From an uncultured Actinomycetes bacterium (GTDB lineage: Bacteria; Actinomycetota; CALGFH01): a stretch of DNA of 9,899 nt. The stretch covers positions 1-9,899 of the forward strand of contig CALGFH010000150.1 of assembly GCA_937881255.1 (NCBI GenBank), read 5' to 3'. Of this stretch, positions 1 to 6,673 are shown in pieces; position 1 is the first letter of the stretch, and every line of letters begins with the position of its first letter. The notes below the pieces were generated by a model. The model was not told the origin of the DNA and did not search any database. It worked only from the letters and a program-made list of their open reading frames with translations. The translations under genes were made by a program, and so were the position numbers.

Positions 1-108
1 TGCGACCCCGCCCTCGGCGGCCAGGGCGCCCGCTTCGAGCTCCGCCTGCCCCTGACCCCGATCGCCAAGCCCTCCGGGCCGGTAGCGTACGCGGCGTCCA
101 GACGGTAG
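1..108 (+). CDS. C-terminal end of a probable sensor histidine kinase (5' truncated)
   Basis: The frame is open from the first base and stops at TAG 106-108, giving 35 residues. The segment GGQGARFELRLPL (residues 6-18) resembles the last glycine box and final beta strand of a HATPase_c domain, where histidine kinases typically end with G-x-G-A-x-F-x-x-x-L-P. About 17 unstructured residues follow. The identification rests on this one short motif; the dimerisation, H-box and N/D-box regions lie outside the window. A possible terminator follows directly, so the gene is probably not co-transcribed with the dioxygenase downstream. An anti-sigma-type ATPase is less likely. Confidence 0.6.
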   Translation, partial: CDPALGGQGARFELRLPLTPIAKPSGPVAYAASRR

Positions 109-111
109 ATT

Positions 112-146
112 GGGCGCCGGTGCGGGCACCTCGTCCCGCCCTTTTT
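112..146 (+). terminator. Possible Rho-independent terminator after the histidine kinase
   Basis: Three bases past the kinase stop is a GC-rich segment that can fold in two ways: GCGGG 122-126 with CCCGC 135-139 (8-nt loop), or GGTG 119-122 with CACC 127-130 nested inside GGGCG 112-116 with CGCCC 137-141. A run of five T follows at 142-146, which is rare in this GC-rich window. Position between two genes and the T-run fit an intrinsic terminator. The short stem and the CC between stem and T-run in the first fold keep confidence moderate. Confidence 0.4.
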
Positions 147-188
147 CGCATTCCGGGCTGCGTTCGCCATCTCGCGGGAGGTGGAGCA

Positions 189-1298
189 TTGACCGCGACG
201 ACACCACAGGACCCACTCGCCCTGCTCGGCATCGACCACGTCGAGCTGTGGGTCGGCAACGCCAAGCAGGCGGCCCACTTCTACCGCACCGGGTTCGGCT
301 ACACCCCGGTCGCCTACGCCGGTCCCGAGACCGGCCTGCGTGACCGCGCCTCCTGGGTCCTCGGGCAGGGGTCGATCCGGCTCGTCCTGACCAGCTCCCT
401 GCGGCCCGGGACCGAGATCGCCGACCACGTGGCCCGCCACGGCGACGGCGTCCACGACATCGCCCTGGCCGTGCCCGACGCCGCCGTCGCCTACGAGGCG
501 GCCACCGAGCGGGGCGCCACCGGCGTGCTCGAGCCGACCGACGACAAGGACGAGCACGGCATCGTCCGCCGGGCGGCCATCGCCACCTACGGCGAGACGG
601 TCCACTCGCTGGTCGACCGCTCGGGCTACAGCGGCCCGTTCCTGCCCGGGTTCGTCGAGTGGGCCTCGGTGCCCGACCCGCTGCCGCCGGTCGGGCTGGA
701 GGCCATCGACCACGTGGTCGGCAACGTCGAGCTGGGCCGGATGAACCAGTGGGTCGAGTTCTACGAGCGGGTCATGGGCTTCACCGAGCTGGTCCACTTC
801 AGCGACGAGGCCATCTCGACCGAGTACTCGGCCCTGATGTCCAAGGTGGTCTGGGACGGCGACGGCCGCATCAAGTTCCCCATCAACGAGCCGGCCGAGG
901 GCAAGAAGCGCTCCCAGATCGACGAGTACCTGGACTTCTACGGCGGACCGGGCGTGCAGCACATCGCCATCCAGACCGGCGACATCGTGGCCAGCGTGCG
1001 GGCCCTGCGGGCGCGGGGCATCGAGTTCATGCGGGTGCCCGACACCTACTACGCCGAGCTGGCCGACCGCTTCCGTGACGTCGACCTCGACCTGGACAGC
1101 CTGGAGGAGCTCGGCGTGCTCGCCGACCGCGACGACGAGGGCTATCTGCTGCAGATCTTCTCCAGGATGGCCCAGGATCGGCCGACAGTGTTCTTCGAGC
1201 TGATCGAGCGGCACGGAGCCCGCGGCTTCGGCGAGGGCAACTTCAAGGCGTTGTTCGTGGCCCTGGAGCGCGAGCAGGCGCTCCGCGGCAACCTGTAG
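189..1298 (+). CDS. hppD: 4-hydroxyphenylpyruvate dioxygenase (HPPD)
   Basis: This cytoplasmic Fe(II) enzyme converts 4-hydroxyphenylpyruvate to homogentisate in tyrosine/phenylalanine catabolism. The 369-residue product has two vicinal-oxygen-chelate domains: the N-terminal one begins at GIDHVELWVGN (from residue 14) and the catalytic one at GLEAIDHVVGNVE (from about 169). The likely iron ligands are H175, H258 (GVQHIAIQ) and E337 (FFELIERHG). Their spacings of 83 and 79 residues equal those of the Streptomyces avermitilis enzyme (H187, H270, E349), and length is normal for the family. TTG 189 is chosen as start because GGGAGGTGG lies just upstream (177-185) and the domain begins about 13 residues later. 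A GTG at 120 would add 23 residues of unlikely sequence running through the terminator. The next gene, greA, follows after 38 bp. No other tyrosine-pathway gene is visible, so pathway context is missing, but the family call is firm. Confidence 0.96.
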   Translation: MTATTPQDPLALLGIDHVELWVGNAKQAAHFYRTGFGYTPVAYAGPETGLRDRASWVLGQGSIRLVLTSSLRPGTEIADHVARHGDGVHDIALAVPDAAVAYEAATERGATGVLEPTDDKDEHGIVRRAAIATYGETVHSLVDRSGYSGPFLPGFVEWASVPDPLPPVGLEAIDHVVGNVELGRMNQWVEFYERVMGFTELVHFSDEAISTEYSALMSKVVWDGDGRIKFPINEPAEGKKRSQIDEYLDFYGGPGVQHIAIQTGDIVASVRALRARGIEFMRVPDTYYAELADRFRDVDLDLDSLEELGVLADRDDEGYLLQIFSRMAQDRPTVFFELIERHGARGFGEGNFKALFVALEREQALRGNL

Positions 1299-1318
1299 GG
1301 CCGGCAACTCGTAGGGCC
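1287..1318 (+). repeat. 16-bp tandem duplication spanning the HPPD stop codon
   Basis: Positions 1287-1302 and 1303-1318 are adjacent copies matching at 14 of 16 bases; the only difference is CT versus TC at unit positions 7-8. The first copy carries the real TAG stop (1296-1298) and the second has a matching TAG at 1312-1314. The repeat fills nearly half of the HPPD-greA spacer and ends right at the greA Shine-Dalgarno. It looks like a replication-slippage product. Confidence 0.8.
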
Positions 1319-1336
1319 AAGGAGGTTCCACCAACC

Positions 1337-1828
1337 ATGTCTCAGCCAACCAGTGAACGCGGCATCACCTACCTCACCCCCGAGGCCTACGAGCGGCTGT
1401 CGAGCGAGCTCAACGAGCTCAAGACGGAGGGGCGCGAGCGCGTCTCCCAGGCCATCGGCACGGCCCGCGAGCACGGCGACATCCGCGAGAACGCCGACTA
1501 CGACGCGGCCAAGAACGAGCAGGGGATGATGGAGGCCCGCATCCGCCAGCTGGAGACGCTGCTCGGCTCGGCCGTGGTCGGCGAGGTGGCCGCGACCAGC
1601 GGGGTGGCCGGGCCGGGCACGGTGGTGGTGCTGGAGATCGCCGGCGAGGAGGAGACCTACTTCCTCGGCAGCCGCGAGGAGGCGATCGAGGGCATGGACG
1701 TGCTCAGCGTCCAGTCGGTCCTCGGCCAGGCGCTGTCGGGCCGCAAGGTCGGCGACGAGTTCAGCTACGTCACCCCGACCGGCCGCGAGCTGCCGGTGAA
1801 GCTCCTCCAGGCCGAGCCCCGCAGCTGA
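1337..1828 (+). CDS. greA: Transcription elongation factor GreA
   Basis: GreA rescues backtracked RNA polymerase by entering the secondary channel and stimulating cleavage of the nascent RNA. The 163-residue length is normal. Residues about 10-85 form the N-terminal coiled coil, with the acidic tip in EHGDIRENADYDAAKNEQ; D48 and E51 correspond to the catalytic pair D41/E44 of E. coli GreA. Residues about 90-160 form the FKBP-like C-terminal domain (GTVVVLEIAG, then YVTPTGRELPVKLL). The start is supported by AAGGAGGT at 1319-1326, ten bases before the ATG. It lies 38 bp behind HPPD on the same strand, and its TGA overlaps the putative CTG start of the next oxidoreductase. The HPPD pairing has no evident functional logic; shared transcription is possible but unproven. 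Confidence 0.96.
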   Translation: MSQPTSERGITYLTPEAYERLSSELNELKTEGRERVSQAIGTAREHGDIRENADYDAAKNEQGMMEARIRQLETLLGSAVVGEVAATSGVAGPGTVVVLEIAGEEETYFLGSREEAIEGMDVLSVQSVLGQALSGRKVGDEFSYVTPTGRELPVKLLQAEPRS

Positions 1829-3033
1829 CCGGCACCTCCTGGCCGAGCTGGCCGGCCGAGCCCGGCTCCGGCCGGCCCGCCGTCGACCTCGGGCTCGGGC
1901 TCATCGGGGCCGGGCGGTTCGGGGCGGTGATCATGGAGGCGGCGGCCGAGCTGCCCGGGCTGCGGCCGGTGGCCGTTGCCGACCGCGACCGGGCCCGGGC
2001 CGACGCCCTGGCGGCGCTCCACCGCGTCGAGCCTTGCGAGCCGGAGCGCCTGCTGGCCGACCAGCGGGTCTCGGTGGTGGCCATCGCCACCCCGCCGGCC
2101 GACCACGCCCGCCTGGCCCTGGCCGCGCTCCGCTCCGGCCGCCACGTGTTCTGCGAGAAGCCGCTGGCGACCCGGCTGGAGGACGCCACCGAGGTGCTGG
2201 CCGCCGCCGGCGGCGACGGGTCGCCCCGGCTGACGGTCGACTACGTGCTGCGCCGCAACCCGCTGTACGCCCTGGTGGCCCGGCTCCAGGAGGCGCTGCT
2301 GGGCCCGCCCCGGCGCTTCGCCCTGGAGAACCTGGCCAGCGACGAGCACCTGGGACGCGACCACTGGTTCTGGGACCGCGAGGTCAGCGGGGGCATCCCG
2401 GTGGAGCACGGGGTGCACTTCTTCGACGCCGGGGCCTGGCTGCTCGGCTCCCAGCCCGAGCGGGTGCAGGCCCTGGAGGCGGCCCGGCCCGACGGCCGGG
2501 TCGACACCGTCCTGGCCGCGGCCAGCCACCCCGGCGGGGCCTCGGCCAGCTACGCCCACAGCTTCGCCCGGCCCGACCGGGCCGAGTCCCAGTGGACGAC
2601 CCTGGACTGGGGCGAGGTCGCCAACGGCCGGCTGTACGGCTGGATCCCGGTCGAGCTGGAGCTGGACATCCGCACCGACGGCGCCGGCCTGGCCGCCGTC
2701 CAGGCCCTGGCCACCGACCAGCGCACCGCCCTGGCCGTCCTCGGCTACCGCCCCAGCGGGGCCGAGCGCATCACCCTGGAGCTGGCCAGCCGCGGCCAGC
2801 CCGGCCGCTGGGACCTCCGCCTCCGCGCCACCCTGGGCGGCCAGGCGGCCAAGCCCCGCGTCTACCGCGAGAGCGTCCGCGCCGGCCTGGCCGACCTCGT
2901 CGGTGCCATCACCACCGGCGGCCGGCCCGCCGTCACCCCCACCGACGCCTGGACCAGCCTGTCCACCGCCCTGGCCACCCAGGAGTCGGCCACCACCGGC
3001 ACCGCCACCCGCCCCCGGGAGCTGCCCTCCTAG
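1825..3033 (+). CDS. Gfo/Idh/MocA-family NAD(P)-dependent oxidoreductase, putative CTG start
   Basis: This is a soluble dehydrogenase of the family that acts on sugars, inositols and related polyols; the substrate is unknown. From CTG 1825 it has 402 residues. The Rossmann dinucleotide loop is GLIGAGRFG (G28, G30, G33), the conserved EKP is E111-K112-P113 in GRHVFCEKPLA, and the family's His/Asp motif appears as EHGVHFFD (H198, D201). The first ATG/GTG/TTG in frame is GTG 1927, which falls after the glycine loop and would give an enzyme lacking its cofactor site, so the real start must be upstream. The frame is open back to a TGA at 1354-1356 and the only sensible in-frame candidate is CTG 1825, forming a CTGA overlap with the greA stop and suggesting translational coupling. 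An indel or sequencing error is the alternative. It converges on the FAD oxidoreductase with 25 bp between stops. Confidence 0.85.
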   Translation: MTGTSWPSWPAEPGSGRPAVDLGLGLIGAGRFGAVIMEAAAELPGLRPVAVADRDRARADALAALHRVEPCEPERLLADQRVSVVAIATPPADHARLALAALRSGRHVFCEKPLATRLEDATEVLAAAGGDGSPRLTVDYVLRRNPLYALVARLQEALLGPPRRFALENLASDEHLGRDHWFWDREVSGGIPVEHGVHFFDAGAWLLGSQPERVQALEAARPDGRVDTVLAAASHPGGASASYAHSFARPDRAESQWTTLDWGEVANGRLYGWIPVELELDIRTDGAGLAAVQALATDQRTALAVLGYRPSGAERITLELASRGQPGRWDLRLRATLGGQAAKPRVYRESVRAGLADLVGAITTGGRPAVTPTDAWTSLSTALATQESATTGTATRPRELPS

Positions 3034-3045
3034 GGCGCGACGCCC
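3033..3045. terminator. Small GC hairpin between convergent stop codons
   Basis: GGGCG (3033-3037) pairs with CGCCC (3041-3045) around a 3-nt loop, in the 25-bp gap between two convergent genes. Its position suits a bidirectional terminator, but no T-run follows on either strand. Short GC hairpins arise easily in such GC-rich DNA, so this is only a weak candidate. Confidence 0.25.
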
Positions 3046-3058
3046 CGGAAGCCCGGGA

Positions 3059-4444
3059 TCAGGGGCGGATGTTCTGGTTGCGGCGGAAGACGTTGGCCGG
3101 GTCCCAGGTGCGCTTCAGGGCGACCAGGCGGTCGTACTTGGCCGGGCCGTAGGCGCCGCGGACGGCGTCCTGGTCGAGCTGGCCCAGGTCGTTGACGTAG
3201 TTGACCGAGGTGGCGAAGGGGCGCAGGGCGGCCATGGCGTCGCGGCCCCAGGCGACCCGGGCCGGGTCTTGCGCCGGGTCCTGCCAGACGGCCTCGGTGA
3301 TCAGCCAGAGGGCGGCGTCGCGGCCGCTGAAGGCGGTGGCGTCCTCGGGGACCCGGCCGAAGGCGCCGCCCAGCGACAGCAGGCCGACCCCGCAGTCGGG
3401 GCCGGGGGCGGCGGCCAGCAGGGCCCCGATCTGGTCGACCGCTTCGGCGGCCAGGGCCTCCAGCAGCAGGCCCTTCCAGTAGTAGCGCTTGCCCCAGCGG
3501 TAGTGGTCGTCGCTCTCGGCCTGGAGCTCCAGGTAGGAGCGGGGGGCGAAGGTGTCGAGGGCCGGTCCCAGGGCGCGCAGCGGGGCCAGGTCGCGCTCGG
3601 CGGCGTCCAGGGGGCCGCAGTGGGTGGCGTTGACCACCACCACCGGGCGGCCGGCCACCGCCGGCGGGAACGGCGGGCCGGGCGGGGCCACGAACCAGCC
3701 CATGCCGGCCGTGACCTCGTCGGGGGCGGCCGCCATGGCCGCGGTGAAGGCGGCCGCGACCTCGCGGGCGCGCTCGATCGGGTAGACGGCGATGCCGGCC
3801 AGCACCCGCGGCCCGACCGGGTGCAGGCGGAGCTCGAACGAGGTGGCGATGCCGAAGTTGGCCCCGGCGCCGCGCAGGCCCCAGAAGAGCTCGGGCTCGC
3901 TGTCCGCGGCCGCCCGGACCCGCTCGCCGTCGGCGGTCACCAGCTCGATCGCGACCAGGTTGTCGAGGGTCAGCCCGTGGCGGCGGGTGAGCCGGCCGAC
4001 CCCGCCGCCGAGGGTCAGCCCGCCGACGCCGGTGTGGGAGACGTGCCCGGTCGGGCAGGCCAGCCCGTGGGCCTGGGCCTGGCGGTCGAGCTCCCCGAGC
4101 AGGGCGCCGCCGGCCGCCGTGGCCAGCCGCCGGCCCGGGTCGACCCGGACCCCGGCCATCGGCGACAGGTCGATGACCAGGCCGCCGTCGCAGGTCGAGA
4201 ACCCGGGATAGCTGTGGCCGCCGCCGCGCACGGCCACCAGCAGGTCGTGCTCCCGGGCCAGGCGGACGGCCGCGACCACGTCCTCGACGCCGGCGCACCG
4301 GGCCACGGCCGCCGGGTGGGCGTCGGCGGTGGCGTTCCACACCGCCCGGGCCCGGTCGTACCCCGGGTCACCGGGCAGCACCACCTGACCCCGGAACCGT
4401 CCCCGGAGCCCGCGCAGGGCGGCACCCGCCCGTCCGTCCGCCAT
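3059..4444 (-). CDS. Berberine-bridge-type FAD-binding oxidoreductase
   Basis: This flavoprotein belongs to the VAO/PCMH superfamily (FAD_binding_4 plus C-terminal BBE domain) and would oxidise a hydroxyl- or amine-bearing small molecule. The 461-residue length is typical. The FAD domain covers roughly residues 40-210: RGGGHSYPG carries H77, which aligns with the histidine linked to the FAD 8-alpha carbon, and HTGVGGLTLGGGVG (138-151) is the second FAD loop. The cysteine giving the second covalent bond in bicovalent members is V135 here; C130 nearby does not align. The BBE motif near the C terminus is WDPANVFRRNQNI (447-459). No signal peptide is seen, so it should be cytoplasmic. The start is ATG at 4444: upstream sequence in this frame is arginine/proline-rich and overlaps the preceding gene, whose displaced frame ends 17 bp away. 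Position behind a secreted glycosidase-like gene suggests a sugar substrate, as in AA7 oligosaccharide oxidases, but this is inference. Confidence 0.9.
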   Translation of the reverse strand: MADGRAGAALRGLRGRFRGQVVLPGDPGYDRARAVWNATADAHPAAVARCAGVEDVVAAVRLAREHDLLVAVRGGGHSYPGFSTCDGGLVIDLSPMAGVRVDPGRRLATAAGGALLGELDRQAQAHGLACPTGHVSHTGVGGLTLGGGVGRLTRRHGLTLDNLVAIELVTADGERVRAAADSEPELFWGLRGAGANFGIATSFELRLHPVGPRVLAGIAVYPIERAREVAAAFTAAMAAAPDEVTAGMGWFVAPPGPPFPPAVAGRPVVVVNATHCGPLDAAERDLAPLRALGPALDTFAPRSYLELQAESDDHYRWGKRYYWKGLLLEALAAEAVDQIGALLAAAPGPDCGVGLLSLGGAFGRVPEDATAFSGRDAALWLITEAVWQDPAQDPARVAWGRDAMAALRPFATSVNYVNDLGQLDQDAVRGAYGPAKYDRLVALKRTWDPANVFRRNQNIRP

Positions 4445-4461
4445 CCGCCAACGGTACCGGG

Positions 4462-4935
4462 TCAGCGGCTGGCCACGGTGAAGCCGCCGGGGGCGACCGG
4501 GACCCGCAGGTGGCCGCCGGGGCTGGTGACGACCTCGACCAGGCGGCCGGCGCGGTCGTAGCTGCGGGCGCTGGCCGGGCCGCTGCCGGCCAGGTCGAGG
4601 GCGCGGACCTCCCGGTGGCGGGCGAAGCTGCGGGCCACCGCCTGCCCGCCGCCGCCGCCGGCCAGGACCAGCCACTCGACCTCGGGCTGGGCCATGACCG
4701 CGTCCAGGCGGGCCTCGGGGCCGGTCCCGGCGTAGGCGCTCACCAGGTCGGCCGGGCCGGGCCCGGCCTCGACCGGGCCGGTGGTGCCCAGGTCCAGGAA
4801 ACCGGGGACGGCGGTCACCCCCTGGGCCCCGGCCCCGCCGTGGTCCACCTCGCTCGTCGAGGGACCGAGGCGGTCGACATTATCGGCCGGCTGGCCGGCC
4901 AGGCGGTGGCGGGTCCCGACCATCCCGGCCGGGAC
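4462..4935 (-). pseudogene. Displaced C-terminal part of the secreted glycosidase-like gene (other reading frame)
   Basis: After the duplicated segment, the coding-like sequence of the secreted hydrolase continues in a different minus-strand frame to TGA at 4462-4464, about 157 codons. It includes AGMVGTRHRLAGQPADNVDR at the junction, VDHGGAGAQGVTAVPGF, then LDAVMAQPEVEWLVLAGGGG, and finishes with SYDRAGRLVEVV and VAPGGFTVASR. This composition (hydrophobic beta strands, few arginine/proline runs) looks like real protein, unlike the out-of-frame tail of the truncated product. It has no start or ribosome binding site of its own near the junction, although the frame stays open further upstream. 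Removing 56 bp would join it to the upstream frame in a 696-residue protein. It may be a small beta-sandwich domain, but I do not recognise the family. Confidence 0.7.
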
Positions 4936-6608
4936 CTCCCGGCCGGCTCGCCGCCAAGGCGGTGGCGGGTCCCGACCATCCCGGCCGAAATCTGCATACG
5001 GTCCAGGACCGGGAACAGCCACCAGCCGCCCCCGACCGGCAGGTCGACCGTCCCGCTGACCCGCCCGCCGGGGCCGAGGCGCACATAGGCCCCGCCGCTC
5101 CAGGCGCTCTCCCCCGTCCAGGCCGAGGCCGGGGTGACGACCTCGGCCGCGCCGTCCAGGGTGCCGGCCTCGGCCTCGACCAGCTGCCAGGTGACCTGGG
5201 CCTGGCGTCCCGCGACCCGGGCCCTGGCCGCGACCGCCGGATGGGCGTCGAGGGCCAGCATCGACAGCAGGCCGTGGATGGTCGATTCGGCGCCCGAGTT
5301 GCGGTTGACCGTCCGGTCGGGGTTGATGCCGTCGAAGGTCCGCCCGGTGGCCGGGTCGTACATGGCCACCCCGGCCGGGTTGTTGCCGAAGTACCAGGCC
5401 CCGGCGATCCCGGCCAGGTCGGCGAAGGCGGGCCGCCGGGCGGCGGCCGCGGTCCGGAGCAGGTTCTGGAGGGTGGCGTCGGCCCCGTAGGCGATCTGGA
5501 CCCGGTCGGTGGGCGCGGGCAGCCAGCCGTTCTCGGGCCCGCCCTGGGCGAGCAGGTGGGGGGTGAACCGGCCCGTCTCCCCGACCGCGACCCGGACCCA
5601 GTCCTCCCGCCCCAGGGCACGCCCGGCCTCGGCCAGGGAGCCGGCCATCTGGTCGCCCCAGGCGTGCCACAGCGAGCGCGACCTCGCCCACGGCAGCAGG
5701 GCCCCGTACGGCCAGTCGCGGACGTCGCCGAGCGGCATCCGGGCCACCCCGTCGGCCAGGCGGCGCAGGTCGAGCCGGGCCCGCGCCGATCCGCCGGCCC
5801 GCACGTAGGCGGCCAGGCCGTAGACCGCCTCCGAGGAGGCGTCGGCCCCGTCGACGATCAGCCAGGCGGGCAGGCGCAGCCCGTCGACCGTCTGGTAGGT
5901 CCCGTAGCGGGGGTCGAGGACCTGGCGGTCGAGGGCGTCAAGGGACAGCTCCAGCCGTTCCCGCAGGAACCCGGCGAAGGCCGGGTCGGCGGCCCGGAAG
6001 GCGGCGTAGCCCTCGCCCAGGGCCCAGATGGTGCGGGCCAGCCAGTAGGAGGGGCCGGAGTCGGAGGGGTCGGGCTCCTCGGTCGGGGTCGGGCTCGGGT
6101 TCAGGGTGCCGTCCGGCTGCATCCAGAGCACCACGTTGCCGGCGTCGGGGCCGGAGGACGTCTGGAGGTACGTCACGCCCCGGAGCAGCTGGTAGGCCCG
6201 GTCGCGGCTGGCCTGGTCGCCGAACTGGCGCCAGTGGCGCAGGTACGCCACGGCCGCCCTGGTCATGTCGTCGGCGTTGAACGCCCCCTGCCCCCAGGTG
6301 TCGGTCGCCGGGTCGTAGGTGCCGCCCCCGAGCCGCCGGTAGCTGCCGTCCGGCTGCGGCTCGGCATAGGTCCACAGCACCCCGATCTCCGGCTCCTGCC
6401 CGATCCGCCAGGTGGTGTGCCCCGCCTGCTCCGGCGGGGCCACCCGGTCCCCGAGGAAGTCGAGATGGGCCAGGTTGGTGAGCCGGACCGGCGGGGCCGG
6501 GTCCGCCGCCCCGGCCGGAGCCGCCACCACCCCCACCGTGACCACCAGGGCCAGCAGGGCAAGGAGCGCTCGACGGAGGCTCGGCAGCTTGGCTGGTGTC
6601 GGCGGCAT
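4815..6608 (-). CDS. Secreted six-hairpin glycosidase-like protein, truncated by a frameshifting duplication
   Basis: This 597-residue exported protein probably acts on an extracellular polysaccharide or oligosaccharide. An N-terminal signal peptide has basic residues (K7, R12, R13), a hydrophobic core at 14-30 and an AxA-type site near 34-35. Residues about 60-460 look like an (alpha/alpha) barrel: TYDPATDTWGQGAFNADDMTR early, SYWLARTIWALGEGYAAF in the middle, then GAWYFGNNPAGVAMYDP (FGNNP at 407-411) and NRNSGAESTIHGLLSML (E441). The end resembles GH9-like enzymes, but I cannot assign a numbered family or catalytic residues. From E478 (EAEAGTLDG, then GGAYVRLGPGG) a CBM6/35-like module begins. 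The frame breaks in a duplicated segment after about residue 551; the last 40 residues are arginine/proline-rich nonsense and the natural C terminus lies in another frame. ATG 6608 follows GGGAGGT at 5-nt spacing. It is divergent from lacI across a palindromic operator. The barrel may still fold. Confidence 0.78.
   Translation of the reverse strand: MPPTPAKLPSLRRALLALLALVVTVGVVAAPAGAADPAPPVRLTNLAHLDFLGDRVAPPEQAGHTTWRIGQEPEIGVLWTYAEPQPDGSYRRLGGGTYDPATDTWGQGAFNADDMTRAAVAYLRHWRQFGDQASRDRAYQLLRGVTYLQTSSGPDAGNVVLWMQPDGTLNPSPTPTEEPDPSDSGPSYWLARTIWALGEGYAAFRAADPAFAGFLRERLELSLDALDRQVLDPRYGTYQTVDGLRLPAWLIVDGADASSEAVYGLAAYVRAGGSARARLDLRRLADGVARMPLGDVRDWPYGALLPWARSRSLWHAWGDQMAGSLAEAGRALGREDWVRVAVGETGRFTPHLLAQGGPENGWLPAPTDRVQIAYGADATLQNLLRTAAAARRPAFADLAGIAGAWYFGNNPAGVAMYDPATGRTFDGINPDRTVNRNSGAESTIHGLLSMLALDAHPAVAARARVAGRQAQVTWQLVEAEAGTLDGAAEVVTPASAWTGESAWSGGAYVRLGPGGRVSGTVDLPVGGGWWLFPVLDRMQISAGMVGTRHRLGGEPAGRSRPGWSGPATAWPASRPIMSTASVPRRARWTTAGPGPRG
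4885..4987. repeat. Imperfect direct duplication, 56-bp period, inside the hydrolase gene
   Basis: Copies at 4885-4931 and 4941-4987 match at 44 of 47 bases; the final 31 bases of each (4901-4931, 4957-4987) are identical. The offset is 56 bp, not a multiple of three. Read on the minus strand, both copies encode AGMVGTRHRL, the upstream copy (4957-4987) in the hydrolase's starting frame and the downstream copy in the frame that carries the natural C terminus. The flanking residues correspond as well (GGEPA versus AGQPA). This is the signature of an out-of-phase duplication. Confidence 0.9.
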
Positions 6609-6614
6609 CAGCAC

Positions 6615-6656
6615 CTCCCAGGTTCTTCCCGGGCTCTCCCAGGTTCCCCGGGCACG
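6615..6656 (-). repeat. Two 21-bp direct repeat units in the hydrolase leader
   Basis: The 11-base string CTCCCAGGTTC begins at 6615 and again at 6636 (plus-strand reading), 21 bp apart, each followed by a related CCCGGG-containing stretch. On the minus strand each copy supplies a GGGAG sequence. The copy nearer the gene is the Shine-Dalgarno of the hydrolase and the farther copy sits exactly two helical turns upstream. It may be simple slippage or a leader regulatory element. Confidence 0.6.
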
Positions 6657-6673
6657 CTGCGACGGGGGGTCTG

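Noticed and set aside
120..188. GTG 120 as the HPPD start
   Set aside because: It would add 23 residues unlike the family and runs through the terminator-like hairpin, while TTG 189 has a strong Shine-Dalgarno at the right distance.
4452..4459. CGGTACCG palindrome in the 17-bp gap before the FAD oxidoreductase
   Set aside because: An 8-base GC-rich palindrome is expected by chance here and no other promoter signal accompanies it.
2903..4561. Plus-strand open frame across the convergent junction and the FAD oxidoreductase
   Set aside because: It is antisense to a clear flavoprotein gene and its translation is low-complexity.
4885..4987. CRISPR-like or integron-like repeat array
   Set aside because: There are only two imperfect copies with a 9-base gap, both translated within a gene; no spacers, cas genes or integrase.
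5000..5691. Upstream part of the displaced hydrolase frame, giving an apparent separate gene from 5691
   Set aside because: This part is an out-of-frame shadow of the barrel and CBM-like coding sequence; only the portion after the duplication (below about 4935) looks like protein.
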